Shown piece by piece: positions 9,054 through 20,093 of a DNA stretch of 64,000 bases (its first letter is position 1; every line of letters begins with the position of its first letter). Location of the stretch: NCBI RefSeq assembly GCF_014652895.1, contig NZ_BMZR01000002.1, positions 310,001 to 374,000 on the forward strand. The letters run 5' to 3'. The position numbers were made by a program, and so were the translations under genes. The DNA comes from Psychrobacter glaciei (GTDB lineage: Bacteria; Pseudomonadota; Gammaproteobacteria; Pseudomonadales; Moraxellaceae). The notes under the pieces were generated by a model. The model saw nothing but the letters and a program-made list of their open reading frames with translations. It did no database searches and was not told where the DNA came from.

Positions 9054-10052
9054 ATGGCAGCCTATATCACAGTCGGCGCAAAAACCTCACATGGTGGGAC
9101 GGTCATCTCTGGTTCACCGCACACCACTCATAACGGCATCCCTATCTCGCGTAAAGGCGATAAAGTTGTTTGTAAAAAATGCAAAAAGGTCACGACTATT
9201 CTTACGGGTGACCCGTCGTTTATCGTCGATGGCGCACCCATTGCACGCGGCGGCGATGTCACTAGCTGCGGCGCGAAGCTGATTGCGATTCAGCAGGCGT
9301 TTGCGGAGTCTGGCTTTGAGGTGTTTGGGGTTGAGCAGGCGGCGCCTTTGGTGTTTGCGAAGTCTGAGCCAGAGAGTATATTTGGTAATAGCTTTGTAGA
9401 GGATAATGGCACATTTGGTATAGGAGGCAATGATAATTGGATTAAAGGTACTTTTTCTCTCGGACTATGGAGCCAAGAGCAAGGAAACTCACCGTTAGAA
9501 ACTCGTAGATTGTTAGATGAGTACAACACTGGCAAACACTATGCTAATAAAGCACACCCTCTATTATCAACCAACAAACCAAAAAACTATGTTGGCAATG
9601 AGGAAATGTTTAACCACTATTTACATGGTCAAGGTCAATCTTTAACATTAGAAAACTTAGGGTCTTTAGAGTTAGTAAAAAAAGCAGTTATTGAAGAAAA
9701 ATCGTTTGGAAAAGATGGATCAATACAAAGTAGATTCATCAGACAGTTGATCAGAAAATTTAAGATAGGTGACAAAGATTATACTTTTGAAAACTCTTAC
9801 AATGTTGGTAAAGAAATTGGAATATGGGCTTACGGTAGTGGAGTAATAGCTGGTGAATTCAATGGTGTGATAACTGAGAACTCTGTAGGTGATATCAGAA
9901 TCTCTGGAAAGATCAACTACTTCTTCAAAGATAAATTTAAAGATCCTTATGATACATTTGACTGGATTCCAGGAAGCTGGGATCCGAACGGTACACCCTA
10001 TAAAATAACAGGGAACTGGTCAAACTATATAAACACAACTATCAAAAAATAG
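9054..10052 (+). CDS. PAAR-domain protein with C-terminal colicin M-like toxin domain (putative T6SS effector)
   Basis: A 332-aa protein with a PAAR domain in residues 1-95 (His13, His23, His26, Cys40, Cys43 and Cys72 are candidate zinc ligands), the conical tip that caps type VI secretion spikes. After residue 105 the DNA becomes visibly more AT-rich and the protein changes to an unrelated tail. The tail contains HYLHGQG (188-194), a strand-rich stretch, and KDPYDTFDW with Asp297-Pro-Tyr299-Asp300. From memory, colicin M has HYLWGNG and a catalytic DxYD in the same order and at similar spacing, so the tail may cleave lipid II in the periplasm. The colicin M catalytic arginine seven residues after DxYD is not apparent here. 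No other T6SS gene is in the window, so this is an orphan PAAR gene. A putative immunity gene follows after 13 bp. Confidence 0.7.
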   Translation: MAAYITVGAKTSHGGTVISGSPHTTHNGIPISRKGDKVVCKKCKKVTTILTGDPSFIVDGAPIARGGDVTSCGAKLIAIQQAFAESGFEVFGVEQAAPLVFAKSEPESIFGNSFVEDNGTFGIGGNDNWIKGTFSLGLWSQEQGNSPLETRRLLDEYNTGKHYANKAHPLLSTNKPKNYVGNEEMFNHYLHGQGQSLTLENLGSLELVKKAVIEEKSFGKDGSIQSRFIRQLIRKFKIGDKDYTFENSYNVGKEIGIWAYGSGVIAGEFNGVITENSVGDIRISGKINYFFKDKFKDPYDTFDWIPGSWDPNGTPYKITGNWSNYINTTIKK

Positions 10053-10065
10053 ATAAGGATAAAAA

Positions 10066-10515
10066 TTGTTTAACAAACCTAAAAAATTCTTAGCTTTATT
10101 ACTCATTGGTCTGTTAACTATAACTATATTGTTGTTTCTCAATCATAAGGTTTATCAACCGCCAGTTCTAGGTAAATTAAAACTAAGGTATATCTCTAGT
10201 GAAAATTACCAATTAATCTACAAAGGTGAAAAAATTGCAGGTAAAGTTACAGCCGTTGATAGCTGGTATGTTCATGAACCTTATGTTTATGGGTCAACTA
10301 CAAATTTTGAAACATCGACAGGCGACGATATTGTGTACTTCTTCATTAATGTGTGTAGCGGTAATAGTTTTGAAACAGAGAATTTCATAAAATTTAAAAG
10401 TTATTTGGATAGCAAACAAATACCAGAAAATAAAAGAAACTGGATGAGTGGTGATAATGCTATAGACATCAAAAGAGCTGAGTACTCCTCAAATATCGAC
10501 TGTAATGAATACTAA
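10066..10515 (+). CDS. Putative immunity protein, membrane-anchored, for the PAAR toxin
   Basis: A 149-aa protein of no recognised family. Residues 7-26 form one hydrophobic helix after a short basic N-terminus, which would leave about 120 residues in the periplasm; two cysteines (FINVCSG and NIDCNEY) could form a disulfide there. The start is a TTG at 10066 with AAGGA seven bases before it. There is no competing ATG near the helix. It lies 13 bp after the toxin gene, has the same low GC, and is probably co-transcribed. Colicin M immunity protein has the same topology (one N-terminal anchor, periplasmic domain). The immunity role is inferred from position, composition and topology, not from sequence similarity. 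Confidence 0.6.
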   Translation: MFNKPKKFLALLLIGLLTITILLFLNHKVYQPPVLGKLKLRYISSENYQLIYKGEKIAGKVTAVDSWYVHEPYVYGSTTNFETSTGDDIVYFFINVCSGNSFETENFIKFKSYLDSKQIPENKRNWMSGDNAIDIKRAEYSSNIDCNEY

Positions 10516-10551
10516 AGCAACTTATTTGTATGAAAGTGAATAAATTTTTTT

Positions 10552-10731
10552 CAGGATTATCAAAAAGCAATGCAATGGTATTTATTAGCCGCCGACCAAG
10601 GCAATCAAGAAGCCAGTAATCGAATCGGTAGATTGGTCATGAATGGTAAAATTGACGGTACAGGCATCACTATCTACAGCACCCAAGAAACTGGTCTCAC
10701 ATTAGGTGATATTGAAGATATGAGCCAATGA
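10552..10731 (+). pseudogene. Sel1-repeat protein remnant
   Basis: An open stretch encoding FQDYQKAMQWYLLAADQGNQ followed by EASNRIGRLVMNG, then a short tail ending at a TGA at 10729. The AMQWYLLAADQGNQEA pattern is a Sel1-like (TPR-related) repeat. It has no start codon with a ribosome site, an in-frame stop at 10537 upstream, and only about one repeat. It is most simply the 3' end of a larger gene lost when the toxin-immunity pair replaced its front part. Sel1-repeat genes often neighbour PAAR or VgrG effectors. Confidence 0.55.
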
Positions 10732-10803
10732 TAATGATGGCTGTATGAGCCAGTAGCTTTTAACTCATACAGCCACTAGTTTGTGAAATATCTAACAACC
10801 CCA

Positions 10804-12006
10804 TCACTCCACCAAACCATCCAAAATCATTTTCACCTCCGTCACATATTGACCCAAATCTGGCTCTAAATTAAATCCTTCTACTGGTGTGGGCAAACCT
10901 TTCTGCTTGCCCAATCTGACGATGATTGCGTTCTCTTCTGGCAACACTAATACTCTCTGACCTAAATGACCAAGCATTGCATAAAACGGAATCGGACTGT
11001 CCATATCCGTCCACACTGAATGTCCATAAACTTGCGCCTGCCCTTCTGCAAATGCACCCGCGTTTGGCGTAATCATAAAATCAACATGCGCTTTGCTAAG
11101 CAGTTGCTCACCTTGCCACTCGCCACCATTTAATAATAACTGCCCAAATTTAGCAAAATCCAGCGCACTGGCGTTTAGACAGCAATATACTTTTTCAATG
11201 CTCTCTGAGCCGTCAAGCGACCAGTAAGCGTCACCTTGCATACCAAGTGGCTGCCAAAACTTCTCTTCCAAATAGCTAGAAAGTGTATAGCCATGAGGTT
11301 CTAATGCACGTGATAGAGCAATACCGAGCATTTGCGTGTCACCCGATGAGTATTCAAACTGACCGCCACACGCCTCTACGAAATCTCGATTGACCATTTG
11401 CTTGACTAAGTCATGACCATAGTAGGATTCTGCGGTGGGGTTAATTGGAAAGTAGTAATCCTCCGTCCAATCATAGCCTGAGGTCATCGCTGATAAATCC
11501 GCGAGGGTACAGTTTTGCGCATATTGATTGTCCGCATATTCAGGCAACCACTTGGTAATCGGCTCATCAATGCTGCCGATGTAACCGTCTTCCACCGCTT
11601 TGAGATAGAGCATAGTCGTGACGGTTTTTGCCATCGAAAAGCTGTTGGTGTGCGAATTTCTGCCATAACCTTGCCAGTAGTTTTCGTACAGTAGCTTGCC
11701 GTCTTTGATAATAGCAAAGGCCACCGTTTGGTCTGTATCTAAAGCATTCTGCAACGTTGTGGTGAGTTTGACTTGCTCAAAATTGGAATTTTTTTCCCAT
11801 TCAATCGCGTCTTTTGCGCGGATAGTCCGATTGTCAAAATCGACATAATCATCAATATTGGCAGTGGCTTCACCTTTCAAATAAGTGAGTTGTAAACCGC
11901 GAAAGATATAAGCATTACCGGTCACTACTAAGCCCAAGCTGATAATAATTAATAAACCTAGGATGGGCAAAATGACCCATTTGAATAATATTCTTAATAC
12001 AGCCAT
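10804..12006 (-). CDS. Membrane-anchored serine hydrolase, beta-lactamase/PBP4-like family
   Basis: A 400-aa protein with an N-terminal membrane helix (residues about 7-31) and a beta-lactamase-type serine hydrolase domain outside the cytoplasm. The catalytic SxxK motif is SMAK in TNSFSMAKTVTTMLYL; YSSGDT is the likely YxN-equivalent, and HLGQR lies where KTG usually is. This family includes class C beta-lactamases, esterases and D-aminopeptidases, so the substrate is unknown. The ATG at 12006 was chosen over the one at 12033 because AAAAAGGA precedes it at good spacing. Confidence 0.8.
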   Translation of the reverse strand: MAVLRILFKWVILPILGLLIIISLGLVVTGNAYIFRGLQLTYLKGEATANIDDYVDFDNRTIRAKDAIEWEKNSNFEQVKLTTTLQNALDTDQTVAFAIIKDGKLLYENYWQGYGRNSHTNSFSMAKTVTTMLYLKAVEDGYIGSIDEPITKWLPEYADNQYAQNCTLADLSAMTSGYDWTEDYYFPINPTAESYYGHDLVKQMVNRDFVEACGGQFEYSSGDTQMLGIALSRALEPHGYTLSSYLEEKFWQPLGMQGDAYWSLDGSESIEKVYCCLNASALDFAKFGQLLLNGGEWQGEQLLSKAHVDFMITPNAGAFAEGQAQVYGHSVWTDMDSPIPFYAMLGHLGQRVLVLPEENAIIVRLGKQKGLPTPVEGFNLEPDLGQYVTEVKMILDGLVE

Positions 12007-12219
12007 CGTAAAATCCTTTTTATGTGGCATCATCCGTTATTCTAATTTTATTAACAGTAGACAAATTCTTATTTATCTACGATAACGAATACCTAAAGTT
12101 AAAACATAATATGATATTTATGAGTAGCAATGCTATATTTATGTTTAGTATTGGCACTGCCAAATTAATTTTCAAGCGCCGTATTGTTATATAACTAAGT
12201 ATTAACAGATGAGAATACT

Positions 12220-12972
12220 ATGAAAAAATCAGCCTTAGCTATCATTAATATTTTAGGCATTTACCTGTTCTCTACTCATGCAAACTCAGCCAGTTTTGAT
12301 TGTAATAAAGCCAGCACTTGGGTAGAGAAAACCATTTGCAAAAGCTCTGATCTATCAAAGCTTGATGAAGCAATGGCAAAAAAATATAAAAACCATCTCG
12401 TTAACGAGTCAGATGATAAAGACAGCAAAGATTGGGTGATTCATGAGCAACGAACATGGCTTAAATTCCAGCGCAACACTTGTAAAGAAAAAGAGTGTCT
12501 CATTCGTGAATATAAAGAACGTATTGAAGATAAAGCTCATTATGGTGTGGCTTGGAACTTTCCAGACGAACTAAGTAGTTCTGACTTACCTAGCAAAAGC
12601 TCGTTTGGTAATTTTTCTCAGACTTTTAAAATTTCAATATATAATTCAGAAACTAGCCAAGATGATATTCAAGAGGTAAAGAACAATTTATCAATTCATA
12701 GTGTCGCTAATAAGCCTTACCTTTCAATCATCGAGGGAACTTTATTTTTTACTAATTTTCATACCTGTGTTATTGGAGAAAATATTGCAAAATGGTCACA
12801 GAATCATTGGGTTATAAATGATGAGCAAGATGAAACCAGCGAAATACGTATGTATCCAGTACTTTATAAAGGTAAGACACAGTTACTATTAAGAGATATT
12901 AATGATCAGTTTAAATCGGGCCGTTGTGGTGCGCGAGGTTATTTTGACAGTATTATATTAGAAAGAGAGTAA
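12220..12972 (+). CDS. Secreted LprI-like (DUF1311) protein with extra C-terminal domain
   Basis: A 250-aa protein with a signal peptide (residues 1-24, ending HANSA). It is followed by an LprI/DUF1311-type domain: FDCNKASTWVEKTIC, DLSKLDEAMAKKYK, then EQRTWLKFQRNTC and CLIREYKERIED, with the paired cysteines of that family. LprI of Mycobacterium is a lysozyme inhibitor, but most members have no tested function. The last 130 residues are of no recognised family. The gene is AT-rich like the toxin locus. A shorter paralogue lies at 43689. Confidence 0.7.
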   Translation: MKKSALAIINILGIYLFSTHANSASFDCNKASTWVEKTICKSSDLSKLDEAMAKKYKNHLVNESDDKDSKDWVIHEQRTWLKFQRNTCKEKECLIREYKERIEDKAHYGVAWNFPDELSSSDLPSKSSFGNFSQTFKISIYNSETSQDDIQEVKNNLSIHSVANKPYLSIIEGTLFFTNFHTCVIGENIAKWSQNHWVINDEQDETSEIRMYPVLYKGKTQLLLRDINDQFKSGRCGARGYFDSIILERE

Positions 12973-13052
12973 ATGAGCCGAATTTCTTAATTCTTTCAAG
13001 ACAATCTTAAGCTGGACTGAATCTCTATTCTAAGAAAACAAATATTTTAAAC

Positions 13053-13083
13053 AAAAAACGGCAGGAAATTGCTCTCCTACCGT
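13053..13083 (-). terminator. Intrinsic terminator after fadH
   Basis: Read on the minus strand, ACGGTAGGA (13083-13075) pairs with TCCTGCCGT (13066-13058) with one mismatch, followed by a run of T. It lies 35 bp beyond the fadH stop. Confidence 0.8.
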
Positions 13084-13117
13084 CTGATAATCTTACACTG
13101 CGATTTTAAATCAAACC

Positions 13118-15556
<2,439 letters not shown>

Positions 15557-17221
15557 ATGACTGACTTTCACACAGGTCTCGGCAAAACCCCCGCCAATTA
15601 TCAACCGCTGACTCCCATCGATTTTATCATTCGCAGTGCACAAGTTTATCCTGACAAAACTGCGATTATCTATGATGATCTAGAGCACAATGACCTCACG
15701 CAGACTTGGCAACAGACCTACGATCGTTGCAGGCAGTTATCGGATGGCTTACGTAAACTGGGTATTGATAAAAATGACACCGTCGCGGTCATGATGCCCA
15801 ACACCCCAGCGATGGTCGAATGTGCCTTTGGCGTGCCCATGTCAGGCGGTGTACTTTGTACCTTAAACACCCGTCTCGATATCAATGCGCTTACCTTTTG
15901 CTTACAACACTCAGAAGCCAAAGTGTTGATTTTAGACAGTGAGTTTGCTGATTATGCTGAGATTATCGATGAGACTTTTCCCAACCTAATCGTCATTCAT
16001 GCGACAGACAACGCTATCGATGTCGAGCGCTTTGGAAAAATGAGCTATGAAGCATTGATTGCCAGCTCAGACAGCTTAGATAACTGGGAAAAGCCAGCAG
16101 ATGAATGGGACGCAATTGCGCTGAACTATACGTCTGGTACCACGGGCAAGCCCAAAGGCGTGGTCTATCATCATCGCGGTGCCACCCTCAATGCGGTCTC
16201 TAATATTTTAGATTGGGACATGCCCAAGCACCCAATGTATCTGTGGACACTGCCATTATTTCATTGCAATGGCTGGTGCTTTCCGTGGACGATCGCTGAG
16301 CGCGCTGGGGTCAATGTCTGCTTGCGAAACATTGATGCTGATTTGATATTGCAGTTGATTGCCAAGCATCAAGTCAGCCATTATTGTTCAGCGCCTGTGG
16401 TGCACAATATGATTGCGGGCGGCAAACCTGAGTATAAAGAAGCCATCACTCATACGGTCAAAGGCTGGGTCGCTGGTGCGCCGCCATCTGAGACCATGCT
16501 CGCAGCCATGGAAGCGATGGGCTTTCACATCTCTCACGTTTATGGTCTCACTGAAGTTTATGGGCCCGTCACCGTCTGCGCAGAACAAGAAGAATGGGAT
16601 ACGCTTGATGTCGCTGGCCGCGCGCAGAAAAAATCACGTCAAGGGGTGACGTCGCATTTGATGACGGGATTTGACGTGTTCAAACAAGGCACGACTGAAC
16701 CCGTTGCCACTGATGGTGAAGAAATGGGCGAGCTGGCACTGCGCGGTAACATGGTCATGAAAGGCTATCTAAAAAGCCGTAAAGCGACCGAAGAAGCCTT
16801 TGCTGATGGCTGGTTCCGTACGGGTGATTTGGGCGTCAAATACCCTGATGGCTATATCAAAATCATGGATCGACTCAAAGACATCATCATCTCAGGCGGG
16901 GAAAACATCTCTAGTATCGAAGTCGAAAACGTCTTATATAAAATGCCTGAAATCCAAAGCTGTGCTGTCGTCGCCGCGCCACATGATAAATGGGGTGAAG
17001 TACCCGTCGCCTTTATCGAAATCCATGAAGGTAGCACTTTGCAGCGCGACACAGTCACAGAACATTGCAAACAGCATTTAGCCGGCTTTAAAGTGCCCAA
17101 GTATATTGTGTTTGCCGAAATTCCAAAGACCAGTACGGGTAAAGTACAGAAGTTTGAACTGCGCCAAGCCGCCAAATCATTGGCACATGAAACGCCTAAA
17201 GTTACTCCAAGCGCCAAGTAA
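15557..17221 (+). CDS. Fatty acyl-CoA synthetase, AlkK-like AMP-binding family
   Basis: 554-aa adenylate-forming ligase. It has the AMP-binding P-loop YTSGTTGKPKG (residues about 195), the GLTEVYGP motif, the hinge region GWFRTGDLGV, and the C-terminal lysine motif KTSTGKVQKFELR. The PLFHCNGWCFPW motif and overall length resemble AlkK/medium-chain acyl-CoA synthetases and related DmdB-type enzymes. It activates a free carboxylic acid to its CoA thioester, probably a medium or short fatty acid. It stands alone and ends at a strong terminator. Confidence 0.85.
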   Translation: MTDFHTGLGKTPANYQPLTPIDFIIRSAQVYPDKTAIIYDDLEHNDLTQTWQQTYDRCRQLSDGLRKLGIDKNDTVAVMMPNTPAMVECAFGVPMSGGVLCTLNTRLDINALTFCLQHSEAKVLILDSEFADYAEIIDETFPNLIVIHATDNAIDVERFGKMSYEALIASSDSLDNWEKPADEWDAIALNYTSGTTGKPKGVVYHHRGATLNAVSNILDWDMPKHPMYLWTLPLFHCNGWCFPWTIAERAGVNVCLRNIDADLILQLIAKHQVSHYCSAPVVHNMIAGGKPEYKEAITHTVKGWVAGAPPSETMLAAMEAMGFHISHVYGLTEVYGPVTVCAEQEEWDTLDVAGRAQKKSRQGVTSHLMTGFDVFKQGTTEPVATDGEEMGELALRGNMVMKGYLKSRKATEEAFADGWFRTGDLGVKYPDGYIKIMDRLKDIIISGGENISSIEVENVLYKMPEIQSCAVVAAPHDKWGEVPVAFIEIHEGSTLQRDTVTEHCKQHLAGFKVPKYIVFAEIPKTSTGKVQKFELRQAAKSLAHETPKVTPSAK

Positions 17222-17267
17222 ACTTTCCAGTATCAAATGATTACTGAATAGCCATTAAATAAAAAGA

Positions 17268-17301
17268 GTCAGTCTAATAAATTTAGACTGACCCTTTTTT
17301 T
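17268..17301 (+). terminator. Intrinsic terminator
   Basis: GTCAGTCTAA (17268-17277) pairs perfectly with TTAGACTGAC (17283-17292), followed by a run of eight T. Confidence 0.9.
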
Positions 17302-17366
17302 CACACTGTCATGAGTAAAGCAATTATTTCTCATAATATTTTTGAGAGCTATCAACCAGGCTCATG

Positions 17367-17786
17367 TTAATTAAGCTTCGGCTCAAGCCATTGATAGACC
17401 AACATCCCGACAATCATCGCTGGAATAAACACATATATTTGCCATTGTCCCGTCCCAAGCAGCACGATACCGGGTCCTGGACAAATACCGACCAAGCCCC
17501 AACCGATACCAAACAGCATTGCGCCGATAAGCAGTTTTTTATTAATGACGGTTTTATTTGGCATCTCAATCAATGTGCCAATCCAGCTGGTCTGTTGGCG
17601 CTTAGCCAATTGCACGCCGACCATTGCCACTATCAATCCGCCACCCATCACCAGTGCGAGTGAAATATCCCACGCACCAAAGATATCCAAAAACCCCTGC
17701 ACTTTAACAGGCTCGGTCATACCAGATATCAATAACCCAAAGCCAAATAATAATCCAGCCAGTAATCCAATTATATTTTTTAGCAT
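17367..17786 (-). CDS. YeeE/YedE-type (DUF6691) membrane protein, half-transporter
   Basis: A 139-aa protein with four hydrophobic segments. It has the signatures of the YeeE/YedE sulfur-transport family: FGFGLLISGMTEPVKVQGFLD near the N-terminus and the cysteine-containing GICPGPG in the third segment. Together with the gene at 17859 it makes up one two-part transporter of the PmpA/PmpB type. Such pairs are proposed to move thiosulfate or other sulfur species; the substrate here is not shown. It lies 72 bp after its partner. Confidence 0.82.
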   Translation of the reverse strand: MLKNIIGLLAGLLFGFGLLISGMTEPVKVQGFLDIFGAWDISLALVMGGGLIVAMVGVQLAKRQQTSWIGTLIEMPNKTVINKKLLIGAMLFGIGWGLVGICPGPGIVLLGTGQWQIYVFIPAMIVGMLVYQWLEPKLN

Positions 17787-17858
17787 GGTTGTGTCTCGCT
17801 ATTCTCTTCTGTTTATAGTATCAAGCACTGCCTTCGCAACGTGCTGTCTATGCCACTG

Positions 17859-18296
17859 TTAGATCAAGCCCAAGCCATGCCGACCAATATAGACGGTCAC
17901 AACGCCAAACAACATAAAAGTCACTGTCGCTGCCATAGAACGTGGTGACAGACGCGCATTACCGCAGATACCATGACCGCTCGTGCAACCAGAACCCAAG
18001 CGCGTACCAAAACCGACCAGCAATCCTGCCCCAATTAATAATGGCAAAGAGGTACTCATCTCTACATCAGGTAACGGTCTTCCCAGACTATATAGTATCG
18101 GCGAGACAACCATGCCAACTATGAACAATACCTGCCACATCTCTACCTGCTTGGGTTTAAGCAGATTTGAGAAAATACCACTAACACCAGCGATACGCCC
18201 AATACCTAATAGTAGAATAACCGTCGCTACACCCAGTATCAGACCACCCGCTAAGGAGATAGGCGTAAATGCTTGCCAGTCTATTTGTATATTCAT
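17859..18296 (-). CDS. YeeE/YedE family membrane protein, half-transporter
   Basis: A 145-aa membrane protein with several hydrophobic segments. It carries the family hallmark GFGTRLGSGCTSGHGICG, with the two cysteines thought to handle persulfide or thiosulfate sulfur. First gene of the pair; the second half is at 17367. Its upstream region holds an AT-rich palindrome (18386-18405) that may be an operator. Confidence 0.85.
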   Translation of the reverse strand: MNIQIDWQAFTPISLAGGLILGVATVILLLGIGRIAGVSGIFSNLLKPKQVEMWQVLFIVGMVVSPILYSLGRPLPDVEMSTSLPLLIGAGLLVGFGTRLGSGCTSGHGICGNARLSPRSMAATVTFMLFGVVTVYIGRHGLGLI

Positions 18297-18385
18297 AATA
18301 TTTACCTAGCTTGCTTGTTTTCTTAGTTGCTTAATTCATTGATAAGTAAATAACCCATATGACAACTTTCGATTTATTAAAAAAC

Positions 18386-18405
18386 ATTATATTATAAAAT
18401 ATAAT
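18386..18405. promoter_or_regulatory. Candidate operator palindrome upstream of the YeeE pair
   Basis: ATTATATT and AATATAAT form perfect 8-base arms around a 4-base spacer, 90 bp upstream of the gene at 18296. Sulfur-responsive ArsR-type regulators bind AT-rich palindromes in front of comparable genes, but no such regulator gene is adjacent. AT-rich palindromes can also arise by chance. Confidence 0.35.
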
Positions 18406-18415
18406 AAAAAGGTAA

Positions 18416-18455
18416 AAAAATACTGAACCTATTGTTATAAAGGCTCAGTATTTTT
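18416..18455 (-). terminator. Probable terminator after the aminotransferase gene
   Basis: AATACTGA (18419-18426) pairs with TCAGTATT (18445-18452), extended by a CC/GG pair after a mismatch, flanked by A and T runs. It lies 105 bp beyond the aminotransferase stop and could act in both directions. Confidence 0.6.
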
Positions 18456-18476
18456 AAATTAAACAGATTTCATTTT

Positions 18477-18547
18477 GAGTAGCAAGGAAAGCGAGCATCA
18501 GTGCTACTTCAAATAGATAAAGCAAGTTTGGCACAGCCAATCATGCT
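18477..18547. repeat. Dispersed repeat R1, copy a
   Basis: GAGTAGCAAGGAAAGCGAG, then GTGCTAC, then AGTTTGGCAC and AATCATGCT. The same series of blocks at the same spacing recurs at 33525-33595. GTAGCA and TGCTAC can form a short stem. Confidence 0.55.
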
Positions 18548-18560
18548 TCTGCGACAGCTG

Positions 18561-19697
18561 CTATTTCGCCAATACTTTATCAAGCGCGGTTTCAAAACGC
18601 GTTACCGCGCCATCAATATCCGTCAATTTATCTAAACCAAACAAACCCAAACGGAAGGTTTTGAAGTTTTCTGGTTCACCAACTTTTAATGGTACGCCAG
18701 CGGCGATTTGCAAACCCGCTTCAGCAAAAGCGCTACCTTTATGCATGTCATCACGCTCAGTATAAGCCACGACCACACCTGGCGCTTCAAAGCCTTCAGC
18801 GGCAACACTTTCGACGCCTTTGTCTTCCATGACCTTACGGACACGGTTGCCAAGCTCCCACTGTGCGTCAGACAGTTTAGCAAAGCCCACTTCTTTGGCC
18901 TCATTAATAGTATCGCGGAACTGACGCAGGCCATCGGTTGGCATGGTCGCATGATAAGCATGACCGCCATTTTCGTAGGCGCGCATAATGTTTAACCATT
19001 GCTTCAGATCAAGGCTAAAGCTATCAGATTCTGTATCATCGACTTTTTTGACGGCTGCATCACTTAGCATCACCAAACCAGCACAAGGTGTACTGCTCCA
19101 GCCTTTTTGTGGCGCGCTGATAAGCACGTCAATGCCCAGCTCTTTCATATCCAACCAAACGCAACCTGAGGCGATGCAATCGATGACCAATAAGCCACCT
19201 ACGCTATGGACGGCTTCACCCAATGCTTTGATATAGTCGTCTGGTAGAATGATACCGGCTGAAGTTTCGACGTGCGGGGCAAAGACAATGGCTGGTTTTT
19301 GTTCTTTGATTTTTGCTACAGCGACATCGATATCGACTGGTGCAAACGGCTTTGGCGCATCAGTATTTTCTGTACGATCAGCGGTCAATACCGTCGATGA
19401 CTTAGCAATGTTGCCTTTTTCTAGGATTTGCGTCCAGCGGTAGCTAAACCAACCGTTTCGGATAATCAGACAATCTTCATCCTTTGCCAATTGACGGGCG
19501 ACAGCTTCCATCCCATAAGTACCAGAACCTGGCACGATAGCAACGGCATCGGCGTTATAGACTGATTTTAGCTCGCTAGATAAGTCGTTCATTACTTGCT
19601 GAAAGACTTTAGACATATGGTTGAGAGCGCGGTCAGTGTAAACCACTGAATATTCTAATAGGCCATTTGGATCAATATCTTGACGTAATGCAGTCAT
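18561..19697 (-). CDS. Class V PLP-dependent aminotransferase (alanine-glyoxylate / serine-pyruvate type)
   Basis: 378-aa fold-type I aminotransferase. It contains VPGSGTYGMEAVARQL, the cofactor-contacting segment VIDCIASGCVWLDMKELGIDV (acidic residue plus ring contact) and the PLP lysine in ISAPQKGWSSTP. The family moves amino groups between alanine or serine and glyoxylate or pyruvate; phosphonate and purine-derived substrates are also known. It stands alone, so the pathway is uncertain. Confidence 0.82.
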   Translation of the reverse strand: MTALRQDIDPNGLLEYSVVYTDRALNHMSKVFQQVMNDLSSELKSVYNADAVAIVPGSGTYGMEAVARQLAKDEDCLIIRNGWFSYRWTQILEKGNIAKSSTVLTADRTENTDAPKPFAPVDIDVAVAKIKEQKPAIVFAPHVETSAGIILPDDYIKALGEAVHSVGGLLVIDCIASGCVWLDMKELGIDVLISAPQKGWSSTPCAGLVMLSDAAVKKVDDTESDSFSLDLKQWLNIMRAYENGGHAYHATMPTDGLRQFRDTINEAKEVGFAKLSDAQWELGNRVRKVMEDKGVESVAAEGFEAPGVVVAYTERDDMHKGSAFAEAGLQIAAGVPLKVGEPENFKTFRLGLFGLDKLTDIDGAVTRFETALDKVLAK

Positions 19698-20093
19698 GGA
19701 ACGCTCCTAGTTTATGGTTAGATAATTTGATGGCGCTTAAATCTCAGTACAGCCATATCCAAATATGGATACAGCCTAGGTACTAATATCGGATAAGAAA
19801 CCAGAAAACGACGTAAAGCTGACAATATTGTACTTTAGCCTAGAGCGTGTCCTCAATCTGAACGGAAGCGACTAAATGGGCTAAAAATGAATATTGATAA
19901 AGCCTATCAACGCTAAGCCAATATATTCATAGCCACACGCTTAGCGAACACCAGTACGGTATCTTAATCCAAACCATTTATTTAATGAGAGCTTGATATT
20001 AGCACCGATACCGAGGGTTGACAACGATACGGCTAGGCAATGATATGACTTGCACTGTTGACTGTTTATTGGTAAATGCGGTGCTGATCAGCA
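19698..20093. other. Intergenic region, aminotransferase / hemA
   Basis: 396 bp without a supported gene. It contains a fragment of a dispersed element (19841-19900). The hemA stop is at 20094, so this stretch is also the hemA 3' side; no clear terminator was seen. Confidence 0.4.
19841..19900. repeat. Dispersed relic R3, copy a
   Basis: Begins TAGAGCGTGTCCTCAATCTG and continues to AAATGGGCTAAAAATGAAT. The same beginning, TAGGGYGTGTCCTCA, recurs at 53102 and 57313, and the AAATGGGNTAAAA block recurs at 57347. It may be the end of a transposable element whose body is not in this window. Confidence 0.45.
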
